From assembly GCA_003519645.1 (NCBI GenBank), contig DOWI01000330.1, positions 1 to 8,145 of the forward strand: a stretch of 8,145 bases of DNA. Direction: 5' to 3'. Origin of the DNA: Oscillospiraceae bacterium (lineage in GTDB: Bacteria > Bacillota_A > Clostridia > Oscillospirales > Acutalibacteraceae). Below are positions 1 through 5,892 of this stretch, piece by piece (position 1 is the first letter of the stretch; the number at the start of each line of letters is the position of its first letter). The notes under the pieces are model-generated. The model saw only the letters and a list, made by a program, of their open reading frames with translations. It ran no database searches and was not told the origin of the DNA. A program made the position numbers and the translations under genes.

Positions 1-73
1 CCTTACTCATCATTTATCCTCCGTCCATATTCGGCCGGACCGGCTATGATCGGAGGATAAATGATGAGTAAGG
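1..73. repeat. Long inverted repeat over the degV start region
   Basis: Bases 1-23 are the exact reverse complement of bases 51-73. The pairing resumes inside the spacer after two mismatches (26-29 with 45-48, then a few G:C pairs around 32-34/40-42), so the whole 73 bases are close to a palindrome. The right arm contains the GGAGG ribosome binding site (52-56), the ATG start of the DegV gene and its first codons. The left arm therefore carries a mirror-image copy on the minus strand: an RBS followed by ATG ATG AGT AAG running off the window edge. This may be the first codons of a divergent, truncated duplicate, a genuine hairpin, or an assembly fold-back. The repeat may continue left of base 1, which cannot be seen. 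Confidence 0.9.
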
Positions 74-918
74 GTATAATTTTGAGTGCTGACAGCACGT
101 GTGATCTTGGGGATGAGCTGAAGCAGAGATATTCTGTTCACTACTATCCGTTTCATGTTATTCTTGGGGGCATAACATATGCTGACGGTGTCGATCTGAC
201 ACCCGACCGCATCTATGAAGTTTATCATGAAAAGAGGATTTTGCCAAAGACCGCCGCAATTAATACTGTGGAATATATTGAATATTTCCGCAAGTGGACT
301 GACCAAGGGTTTGAGGTTATCCATATAACTCTCGGGCATGGGCTTTCGGCTACATACAATAATTGCCGCTTGGCAGCGCAGGAGCTGCCGGGTGTATATG
401 TAATAGACAGCCGCAGCCTGTCCACCGGTTCGGGGCATCTTGTAATTGAGGCTGCCGAGCGAATTGCAGCAGGTATGCCGGCGGTATTGATTGCAAAAGA
501 AGTTCAGGCGCTGACGTCCCATATACATGCCAGCTTTGTAATTGATACACTGGAGTTTTTATATAAGGGCGGCCGCTGCTCTGCTTTGCAGATGCTGGGT
601 GCCAATATGCTTCAGCTTAAGCCCTGCATCGAGGTGCATAACCAGGACGGAACCATGGGTGTCGGGAAAAAATATCGCGGTTCTCTCGATAAGGCACTGC
701 TGCAATATGTTCAGGATCAGCTTGCCGGGCGGGGCGACGTCAAGGAGGACAGGGTATTTATCACCCATTCGGGCATTTCGGAGCAGAGGATCAAAATGGT
801 TAAGGACCAAGTGGAAAAGATGAATATGTTTAAGGAAATACTTGTGACGCGCGCCGGATGCACCATCTCTTCCCACTGCGGACCCAATACCCTTGGTGTA
901 CTCTATATGACAAAGTAG
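61..918 (+). CDS. DegV family fatty-acid-binding protein
   Basis: This is a cytoplasmic protein of 285 residues, the usual length for the DegV (FakB-like) family. Family members bind a fatty acid so that a FakA-type kinase can phosphorylate it for phospholipid synthesis; that role is known for FakB and inferred here. Family landmarks seen in order are DSTCDL (11-16), GGITYADG (36-43), PKTAAIN (62-68), LGHGLSATYN (91-100), DSRSLSTGSG (116-125), LEFLYKGGR (164-172), THSG (236-239) and the C-terminal SSHCGPNTLG (270-279) that closes the lipid site. GGAGG at 52-56 lies 4 bases before the ATG at 61 and 7 before the ATG at 64, so Met-2 (64) is an equally good or better start. No FakA kinase gene is in the window, and Clostridia often carry several DegV paralogs, so the lipid specificity is unknown. 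The last codons and the stop lie in the first unit of a tandem repeat. Confidence 0.93.
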   Translation: MMSKGIILSADSTCDLGDELKQRYSVHYYPFHVILGGITYADGVDLTPDRIYEVYHEKRILPKTAAINTVEYIEYFRKWTDQGFEVIHITLGHGLSATYNNCRLAAQELPGVYVIDSRSLSTGSGHLVIEAAERIAAGMPAVLIAKEVQALTSHIHASFVIDTLEFLYKGGRCSALQMLGANMLQLKPCIEVHNQDGTMGVGKKYRGSLDKALLQYVQDQLAGRGDVKEDRVFITHSGISEQRIKMVKDQVEKMNMFKEILVTRAGCTISSHCGPNTLGVLYMTK

Positions 919-948
919 TCATGACAAAACAGTCATGACAAAATAGTC
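907..948 (+). repeat. Three 14-bp tandem repeats across the degV stop codon
   Basis: Three adjacent 14-base units, ATGACAAAGTAGTC (907-920), ATGACAAAACAGTC (921-934) and ATGACAAAATAGTC (935-948), differ at only one or two positions. The first unit encodes the last three residues (Met-Thr-Lys) and the TAG stop of the DegV gene; the other two are non-coding. The pattern suggests local duplication of the gene's 3' end. Confidence 0.9.
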
Positions 949-1015
949 CCAAAAATGTATTTATTAATCTTTTGTAAACAGTGGGTCTGCTATGGTGTGT
1001 AACCGCTGCCGATTC

Positions 1016-1044
1016 TTGCTTTTTGCATGCTGCTGTGATATTAT
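1016..1044 (+). promoter_or_regulatory. Possible sigma-A promoter for the LCP pair
   Basis: A TTGCTT -35 box (1016-1021) is followed after 17 bases by TATTAT (1039-1044), which has an extended -10 TG at 1036-1037. An overlapping TATAAT sits at 1042-1047 but at poor spacing. Transcription would start near 1051, just before the hairpin at 1058-1082, and run into the LCP genes. No better promoter is apparent between that hairpin and the first LCP gene. This is inferred from sequence match alone. Confidence 0.45.
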
Positions 1045-1057
1045 AATTAAATCTTGT

Positions 1058-1087
1058 TTGCACCTGCTGCATGCGGGTGCAATTTTT
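1058..1087 (+). terminator. Intrinsic terminator or leader attenuator
   Basis: A 10-bp stem (1058-1067 with 1073-1082, one G:U pair) with a 5-base loop is followed directly by five T residues (1083-1087). It most simply ends degV transcription. Because a candidate promoter lies just upstream, the same hairpin would also lie at the very 5' end of an LCP transcript. Confidence 0.75.
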
Positions 1088-1129
1088 CAGGATTCCGTCT
1101 GAATATTAACATACTGTTTTATGTTGTAT

Positions 1130-1134
1130 GGAGG
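1130..1134 (+). promoter_or_regulatory. Ribosome binding site that fixes the first LCP start
   Basis: GGAGG is spaced 7 bases from the ATG at 1142. An earlier in-frame ATG at 1121 lies upstream of this site and has no Shine-Dalgarno of its own, so the start is placed at 1142. Confidence 0.85.
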
Positions 1135-1141
1135 TCTTCAC

Positions 1142-2230
1142 ATGAAAAAGGTCCCAAATTCCGCCACAGCGCATGCTGCCGTTGTTCGGAAAACGAGAGG
1201 CCGCAAGCCACACAGCAAAACGGTTAATGGACTGGTTATTACAGCGATTTCATTGATGAGTGTATTGTCACTTGTTTTTATCGGCACAGGGTTTTATATC
1301 TTGCATTTGTTTGATATTATTGGAAGCGATTCCGCCGACGATGTTTCGTATGTCGACTCATTGCCTGACGAGGTTGATTCCGGCTATGAGGCAATTGACG
1401 ATTATAAAGAGATTGAAGAGGGCGCCGCAAGCGTTGCCGAAATTCCTGTGCGGGGTAACACCAAGAACATAAAAAACTATATGCTAATCGGTGTCGACAG
1501 CCGCAGAAAGAATTTTGTGGGTCTTGCAGATTCCAATATTATACTAACACTTGATTCCAAAAACAAGCAGATCAAGCTGACATCGCTGCTTCGCGATACG
1601 CTGGTGACCATTCCCGGTCGCGACAGAAACAATGACGGCAAGGATGATTATGCTAAATTCAACGCCTCGTATGCATACGGCGGCTTTGACTTGCTATCCA
1701 AAACAGTGGAGCAAAATTTCCGCCTGAAGATAGATCAATACATCACTGTTAATTTCACTGCGTTTACCGAAACCATTGACAAGCTTGGCGGGGTTGACAT
1801 TTATTTGACTGCCGCCGAGGCCAAGTGGATCAAAGTCGGTACAACCGCCAAGGTCTATCATCTCAACGGGGGGAAAGCGCTGGCATATGCACGGATACGC
1901 AAGCTGGACAGCGATTTCGGACGAACCGACCGCCAGCGCAAGATGCTGACCGCTATGTTTAAAAAAGCCAAGGGCATGAGTGTCGGAACCCTTAACTCAA
2001 TCCTCAACGCGTTTTTGCCCAAAGTAGATACCAATATCTCGGCAAATGAATTAACAGGATTTGTTTTTAATTCTTCCACGTATTTTAGTTATACTATGGA
2101 TAAAACGTTCCATTTGCCTCCCAACGGAGAGTACCGCTCGGCTCCTGAATTCGGTCTTGGCTCAGTTCTGTATCTGAAAGATCCCGCGCATGCGGTTACC
2201 GAGCTGCATAAGTTTATTTACAATGGATAG
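1142..2230 (+). CDS. LytR-CpsA-Psr (LCP) family protein, first copy
   Basis: This is a membrane-anchored extracellular enzyme of 362 residues. LCP proteins transfer undecaprenyl-linked glycopolymers (teichoic acids, capsule) onto peptidoglycan at the outer face of the membrane. A basic cytoplasmic N-terminus (KTRGRKPHSK) precedes one transmembrane helix (about 31-55). An acidic linker (about 62-95) leads to the LCP domain (about 110-275). Visible signatures are GVDSRR (117-122, Asp-119), ADSN (Asp-130), SLLRD (Arg-151), YHLNGGKALAYARIR (239-253) and GRTDRQR (260-266), which include the pyrophosphate- and metal-contacting Asp and Arg residues of the family. An extra loop, DRNNDGKDD (161-169), resembles a calcium-binding DxNxDG loop and is absent from the paralog downstream. 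The two LCP genes are 56 bases apart in the same direction and are probably co-transcribed. The actual polymer substrate cannot be told from sequence. Confidence 0.93.
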   Translation: MKKVPNSATAHAAVVRKTRGRKPHSKTVNGLVITAISLMSVLSLVFIGTGFYILHLFDIIGSDSADDVSYVDSLPDEVDSGYEAIDDYKEIEEGAASVAEIPVRGNTKNIKNYMLIGVDSRRKNFVGLADSNIILTLDSKNKQIKLTSLLRDTLVTIPGRDRNNDGKDDYAKFNASYAYGGFDLLSKTVEQNFRLKIDQYITVNFTAFTETIDKLGGVDIYLTAAEAKWIKVGTTAKVYHLNGGKALAYARIRKLDSDFGRTDRQRKMLTAMFKKAKGMSVGTLNSILNAFLPKVDTNISANELTGFVFNSSTYFSYTMDKTFHLPPNGEYRSAPEFGLGSVLYLKDPAHAVTELHKFIYNG

Positions 2231-2286
2231 ATTATCTAAAAGCATGATATCACCGCCCCGAAGAAAAATGGGGGAAAGAGGTTAAA

Positions 2287-3345
2287 ATGATGGGTTCTTC
2301 GAAAGCAACTCGAAGGAAATCACGAAAAAAACGCCGCCGCCTTGCGGTTGCCGCTATTACTTCTCTGATTGTGGTTACGCTTGTTATGGTCGGAGGGTTT
2401 GTATATACCCTGTATCTTCTCGGACTGGTTAACTTTGTGAATACAGAGAATGAGAGCTTTGGCAGCGTTACCGACATTGATGAATCTGAAGCCATTGACC
2501 CGAGTGTAGCCGGAATTGTTCCGGATGATCCCATCACCATCAATGATCTGTCTGAATCAGTCGATGATATAGCGGTGCAGGGGAACACCAAGGTTATAAC
2601 AAATATTCTTCTTCTTGGGGTGGAAACCGATCGTAAGGATAATTATATCGGGCGCTCCGATACCAATATTATTGTTTCAATCAACAAGCATACCAAAACC
2701 ATTAAGCTTATCTCCCTGCTGCGTGACACCTATGTCAGCATTCCGGGCAGGGAGCGCAATAAGCTGAATGCCGCATTCCGTTTCGGGGGTTTTTCACTTT
2801 TGCAGCAAACCATCGAGGAGAATTACAGATTAAAAATTGACCGGTTTGTTGCGATAAATTTTTCAGCTTTTTCATCGATTGTTGATGCTATGGGCGGAGT
2901 GGATATCGAGCTTACCGAAAGGGAAGCTGAAATTGTAAAGGTAGGAAACGTGGCAAAGAGCTACCATCTCAACGGGAAAAAAGCCCTTGATTATGTCCGC
3001 ATCAGAAAAATAGGGGACGACTGGGGCAGAACCTCGCGCCAGCGCACCCTTCTCAAGGCGTTGATGAAAAAGGCCAAAAACATGGATCGGCTTACCATGA
3101 TGGGTACACTGGACAAGGTGTTATCCAAAGCAAGCACCAATATGAAAAGAACCGAATTTTTGGGCTATATCATGAATGCACCTTCCTATTTGGGATATGA
3201 AATTAAAGAGTTTCATGTTCCGGAACGATCAAAATGCAATACGCCGCGTGTTCCGATTCCCGGCACAACCTATGTCATGGAGGTTGTTGAATTAAAGGAT
3301 CCCAAGGCGGCCATTCTGGAGTTGCACCACGAAATATACGGCTGA
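2287..3345 (+). CDS. LytR-CpsA-Psr (LCP) family protein, second copy
   Basis: This 352-residue membrane-anchored LCP protein is clearly paralogous to the gene just upstream across its whole length. A strongly basic N-terminus (about 9-18) is followed by one transmembrane helix (about 19-45), an acidic linker (about 53-95) and the LCP domain (about 103-265). Signatures are RSDTNI (Asp-125), SLLRD (Arg-146), YHLNGKKALDYVRIR (226-240) and WGRTSRQR (246-253). The first metal-site position reads GVETD, with Glu-113 where the upstream copy and most relatives have Asp. The loop after IPGRERN is short and lacks the DxNxDG insertion. AAAGAGG (2275-2281) lies 5 bases before the ATG at 2287 and 8 before the ATG at 2290, so either may be the start. 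Tandem LCP paralogs are common in Firmicutes and may act redundantly or on different polymers. The polymer substrate is unknown. Confidence 0.93.
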   Translation: MMGSSKATRRKSRKKRRRLAVAAITSLIVVTLVMVGGFVYTLYLLGLVNFVNTENESFGSVTDIDESEAIDPSVAGIVPDDPITINDLSESVDDIAVQGNTKVITNILLLGVETDRKDNYIGRSDTNIIVSINKHTKTIKLISLLRDTYVSIPGRERNKLNAAFRFGGFSLLQQTIEENYRLKIDRFVAINFSAFSSIVDAMGGVDIELTEREAEIVKVGNVAKSYHLNGKKALDYVRIRKIGDDWGRTSRQRTLLKALMKKAKNMDRLTMMGTLDKVLSKASTNMKRTEFLGYIMNAPSYLGYEIKEFHVPERSKCNTPRVPIPGTTYVMEVVELKDPKAAILELHHEIYG

Positions 3346-3392
3346 TCTGTATGTTTTCAGATAAAAATGATCAAAACCTTGAAATATACAGA
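3346..3392 (+). terminator. Possible weak terminator after the LCP pair
   Basis: Bases 3346-3357 pair with 3381-3392 in a 12-bp AT-rich stem with two G:U pairs and a 23-base loop, starting right after the LCP stop codon. There is no clean T run behind it (AAGTTTTA follows), so termination is uncertain. The rest of the gap to 3514 shows nothing else I can name. Confidence 0.3.
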
Positions 3393-3514
3393 AAGTTTTA
3401 CCCACTTTCCACCGGGTTTTCAACATACAAGCCATATTTCGATGGAAATTAACACCATTATCCTAAACGTATAAATTATTGAGCCGGCAATTTATTGTAA
3501 GCGATATTTTAGTG

Positions 3515-3544
3515 TGGACAAAGAGTATGCAAGCATTGTATAAT
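3515..3544 (+). promoter_or_regulatory. Sigma-A promoter for the Thr-rich lipoprotein gene
   Basis: TGGACA (3515-3520) and TATAAT (3539-3544) are separated by 18 bases. Transcription would begin near 3551, leaving a leader of about 45 bases with AGGAGG at 3584-3589, 8 bases before the ATG. The perfect -10 box and good spacing make this a credible housekeeping promoter. Confidence 0.65.
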
Positions 3545-3597
3545 GTTTTAACGATTATTGTATCAAATTCATATGTTTCACATAGGAGGATGTTATT

Positions 3598-4869
3598 ATG
3601 CGTCTGCGCCAATTGCCACATAAACTAAAGGGTTTGGCTTGTTTTGCCTTAAGTGCTGCGGTTCTTTCGGGCAGTCTGATGATTTCCGGATGCTCTACAC
3701 CGAAATATGCCGCCACCTTCGATGACGGAACCAAGATCACCACTGCTGAATATATTGCATATCTTTTCAATGCATACCAGATGACGTTTAATTATAGCGG
3801 CCTTGGCTATTACGCCCAGAGCGGGCAGGATGTGTGGGGCGAGGAGCTGGCCTATGGCGAGGGAGATGACGCCGAAAAGCTGAAGCTTGAGGATTATATC
3901 AAGCGCTTGACCAAGGATACAATCCTCCGTCAGAAGGCAATTGCTGATAAAATGGAGGAACATAAAATAACCAAGTTATCAGACGAGGATCAGAAGGCGT
4001 TTGATGATTATATGGGCTCGGTTTCCTCTGAAGCCTTGGTTTCCATGGGCTTTAACAAGGAAACTTTCGGCAAGGTCAACAAGGCGCTCTCCTATTATGA
4101 GACAACTCTGTTCTACGGTTTATATGACAAGGGCGGAAAGCGCGCAATGAGCGATGCTGATATAAAGACCTATTACGATAAAAACATAATGACTTATAAG
4201 ACGATTGAGATTCCGCTTACCGATGAAAACGGCTCGGATCTTGATGAAAAAGGGGTCACCGAAGTCAAGAAAAGACTGAAAGGTTATCTCGATTCATTTA
4301 CATCAAATCAGGACTTTGACAAGGTGATTGAGAAGTATAAGGCCGATGAGGAGGCTGCAAGCGGCACCGAAACCACGGGCAGCACAACCACAACGACTGC
4401 CGGCACATCTGCAACCACCACGACAACCACCACAACCACAACCACCACAACCACAACCACAACCACTACTACAACCACCACCAAATCTAATTCCGACGAC
4501 AATGAGAAGGATAATCAAGAGGAAACCGAAACAGATTCCAACCTTATGACGCTGGACGCAAGCCAGGATGACGAGAATCTTGTTAAGGCTGTCCGGTCGG
4601 TCAAGGTTGGTGAGGCGAAGATTGTTGAATATAAAAGTAACGGTACAACCAACACCGCCGCTCTGGTTTACAGAATTAATCCCAAGGACACCGAATATAA
4701 GTTTGAAAACAGCCGCAAACGGGTTATTTTAAGCGCCAAATATGACGCGTTTGATAAAGAGATTAAAGACTATGTTAAAGAGCTCGAAAAAGGATTTAAG
4801 CTGGACAAAGCGGTTGAAAAGAAATGTTCTCCCAAACAGCTTGAGAAAGATATGAACAAAGTATCCTGA
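3598..4869 (+). CDS. SurA/PrsA-like lipoprotein with poly-Thr insert
   Basis: This 423-residue exported lipoprotein has a signal peptide with a basic start (1-11), a hydrophobic core and the lipobox ISGC with the lipidated Cys at 32. Residues 35-195 look like the helical SurA/PrsA N-terminal chaperone region (AATFDDGTKITTAEY, then many charged helices, then MSDADIKTYYDKN). Residues 199-250 match the first half of a parvulin-type prolyl isomerase domain (TIEIPLTDENG, then a long helix, then QDFDKVIEKY). Residues 326-362 match its last half (ENLVKAVRSVKVGEAKIVEY, then a closing strand). Between them lies a 75-residue low-complexity stretch with 23 consecutive Thr (273-295) and then an acidic segment. 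The conserved parvulin His residues are not seen (TIEI and ALVYRI occupy those places), so catalysis is doubtful and a holdase or foldase role is more likely. It appears to be a single-gene unit between its own promoter and terminator. The family assignment is by pattern and needs a profile search. Confidence 0.75.
   Translation: MRLRQLPHKLKGLACFALSAAVLSGSLMISGCSTPKYAATFDDGTKITTAEYIAYLFNAYQMTFNYSGLGYYAQSGQDVWGEELAYGEGDDAEKLKLEDYIKRLTKDTILRQKAIADKMEEHKITKLSDEDQKAFDDYMGSVSSEALVSMGFNKETFGKVNKALSYYETTLFYGLYDKGGKRAMSDADIKTYYDKNIMTYKTIEIPLTDENGSDLDEKGVTEVKKRLKGYLDSFTSNQDFDKVIEKYKADEEAASGTETTGSTTTTTAGTSATTTTTTTTTTTTTTTTTTTTTTTKSNSDDNEKDNQEETETDSNLMTLDASQDDENLVKAVRSVKVGEAKIVEYKSNGTTNTAALVYRINPKDTEYKFENSRKRVILSAKYDAFDKEIKDYVKELEKGFKLDKAVEKKCSPKQLEKDMNKVS
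4381..4482 (+). repeat. Thr-codon repeat tract, imperfect ACA/ACC
   Basis: This is an AC-rich simple repeat made mostly of alternating ACA and ACC codons, with a few ACG and ACT, in the reading frame of the lipoprotein gene. The uninterrupted Thr run is 4414-4482 (23 codons); a shorter run of five Thr (4384-4398) precedes it. The repeat keeps the frame and could change length in units of 3 or 6 bases. Confidence 0.92.
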
Positions 4870-4898
4870 TTGCAGGATAAAGAATATACCAAGGATAT

Positions 4899-4983
4899 CG
4901 CTGCCCTTTCCTAAGACGAATCTCAAGGAGTTGTCACCATTTTTACTTGAGATTGACGTCTACAGGGAGAGGGCAGCGTTTTT
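4899..4983 (+). terminator. Very long intrinsic terminator
   Basis: The hairpin has three stacked helices: 4899-4912 with 4965-4978 (14 bp), 4914-4918 with 4957-4961 (5 bp) and 4919-4927 with 4946-4954 (9 bp). The loop is 18 bases. Five T residues (4979-4983) follow. It ends the lipoprotein transcript and insulates the next promoter, which begins 12 bases later. At about 28 paired positions it is much longer than a normal intrinsic terminator. A smaller 7-bp hairpin (4862-4879) overlaps the stop codon upstream. Confidence 0.85.
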
Positions 4984-4995
4984 GGTTTTATAACA

Positions 4996-5024
4996 TTGAC
5001 CTGCCCTATAAATTGCTGTATAAT
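4996..5024 (+). promoter_or_regulatory. Strong sigma-A promoter of the DUF2975-XRE-CapA operon
   Basis: TTGACC (4996-5001) and TATAAT (5019-5024) are separated by exactly 17 bases, the best promoter match in the window. Transcription would start near 5031, giving a leader of about 93 bases. That leader can fold: 5034-5040 pairs with 5076-5082, and 5084-5088 (CCGCG region) is close to a second small stem with 5101-5105. No known riboswitch class is recognised in it. Confidence 0.8.
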
Positions 5025-5123
5025 CGGGGAGGAAAGCTGCCAAAATTTATATCAGTTTTCTGGGCGTAAGACCCCGCAGCTTGCCGCGGATCATTAATTA
5101 GCGGCTGTAAAGGACGTGAAGTC

Positions 5124-5585
5124 ATGAAATTTCTGGGAAAAAGCTGGCTGAGCCTTTTTATTGAATACACCCTATCCATGCTTATGCTGGTTGCTTTGGG
5201 GCTTACCATAACGCTGCCGTGGAGCATACCTGCCGTTACCCTTCATTATCCCGGAGAACCCAGGCTCTGGTATGAGAAATATCTTGTCGTGCTGCTGATT
5301 TCAGGTGTCATGGCGATTTTGATATTATGGCAGGCACGCGCCATTCTCCATATTATTAACAAAGGCAACCCTTTTGTCTGCGAAATGGTCAGACGCCTTC
5401 GCATCATTGGGATCGAATGCCTGATCCTTGCAGCGTTCTATTTCATCTCTGTATTCATAGTAACCAAGTTTTTTATGGTGGTTGTATTTGTAACCTTTTC
5501 TGTTGTCGGTTTAATCCTATTTGTATTTGCCCAGTTATTCGAGCAGGCGATTGCTTTTAAGGAAGAGAACGATATGACCATCTGA
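5124..5585 (+). CDS. DUF2975 family membrane protein
   Basis: This is an integral membrane protein of 153 residues with four predicted transmembrane helices (about 10-32, 53-73, 94-112 and 115-137). Family hallmarks are the loop HIINKGNPFVCEMVRRLRIIG (76-96) between helices 2 and 3, and the C-terminal ending EENDMTI, close to the DLTI-type end common in DUF2975 proteins. AAAGGA at 5109-5114 lies 9 bases before the ATG. The function of the family is not established, but its genes are very often followed by a small YozG-type DNA-binding protein, as here. A role in sensing or modulating the regulator at the membrane is an inference from that pairing. It is the first gene of the operon behind the promoter at 4996-5024. 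Confidence 0.85.
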   Translation: MKFLGKSWLSLFIEYTLSMLMLVALGLTITLPWSIPAVTLHYPGEPRLWYEKYLVVLLISGVMAILILWQARAILHIINKGNPFVCEMVRRLRIIGIECLILAAFYFISVFIVTKFFMVVVFVTFSVVGLILFVFAQLFEQAIAFKEENDMTI

Positions 5586-5618
5586 TATATCGTAGCTTGG
5601 CAGGTTTATATCTTTGGG

Positions 5619-5623
5619 AAGGA
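5619..5623 (+). promoter_or_regulatory. Ribosome binding site that fixes the XRE start
   Basis: AAGGA lies 9 bases before the ATG at 5633. The open frame extends up to a TTG at 5597, but that codon has no Shine-Dalgarno, and the protein family begins at the MSININLN segment, so 5633 is preferred. Confidence 0.75.
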
Positions 5624-5632
5624 CGGTTCAGG

Positions 5633-5860
5633 ATGTCAATTAATATAAATCTGAATGTGGTGATGGCAAAGCGCAGAATCGGGCTGACCGAGCTGTCTGA
5701 TAAGGTGGGCGTGACCCTTGCCAATCTTTCGATTCTGAAAAACAACAAGGCACGCGCCATTCGTTTTTCTACGCTGGACGCCATTTGCAAGGCTCTGGAC
5801 TGCCAGCCTGGCGATATTCTGGAGTACGTCGACGATACATCCATGGAAAGCAAAGAATGA
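5633..5860 (+). CDS. Small Cro/CI-type (YozG-like) transcriptional regulator
   Basis: This single-domain DNA-binding protein has 75 residues. The order MSININLNVVMAKRRIGLTELSDKVGVTLANLSILKN shows the short N-terminal strand and helix, helix 2 (19-26, TELSDKVG) and the recognition helix (about 28-37) of an XRE helix-turn-helix. It continues with the family-typical AIRFSTLDAICKALDCQPGDILEY (42-65). It is close in pattern to the YozG family encoded beside DUF2975 proteins. It lies 47 bases after the DUF2975 stop and 32 bases before the preferred CapA start, so all three are probably one transcript. Its targets are unknown; autoregulation of the promoter at 4996-5024 is a reasonable guess, but no operator is obvious. 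Confidence 0.9.
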   Translation: MSININLNVVMAKRRIGLTELSDKVGVTLANLSILKNNKARAIRFSTLDAICKALDCQPGDILEYVDDTSMESKE

Positions 5861-5875
5861 TAAGCAGGGAAGATT

Positions 5876-5882
5876 GAAAGGG
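5876..5882 (+). promoter_or_regulatory. Ribosome binding site that favours the later CapA start
   Basis: GAAAGGG ends one base before the ATG at 5884, which is too close for initiation, but 10 bases before the in-frame ATG at 5893. The later start also gives a cleaner signal peptide (MKNK). Confidence 0.7.
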
Positions 5883-5892
5883 CATGGATATC

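Noticed and set aside
10..528. 172-codon minus-strand open frame opposite degV
   Set aside because: It is antisense to a convincing DegV gene and shows no recognisable protein pattern. Its frame also does not match the mirror-image start codons in the inverted repeat.
1121..1141. Earlier ATG start for the first LCP gene
   Set aside because: The GGAGG site lies between this ATG and the one at 1142, so only the later start is served by it.
3395..3425. TTTCCACC and TTTTCAACA segments resembling DnaA boxes
   Set aside because: They are poor matches, there is no cluster, and no dnaA or dnaN gene is near; not enough to propose an origin.
4308..4502. Minus-strand open frame with a long poly-Val run
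   Set aside because: It is the complement of the Thr-codon repeat inside a well-supported plus-strand gene; it has no RBS and no family resemblance.
5597..5632. TTG start giving a longer XRE protein
   Set aside because: No Shine-Dalgarno precedes it, and the extra 12 residues do not resemble the family N-terminus.
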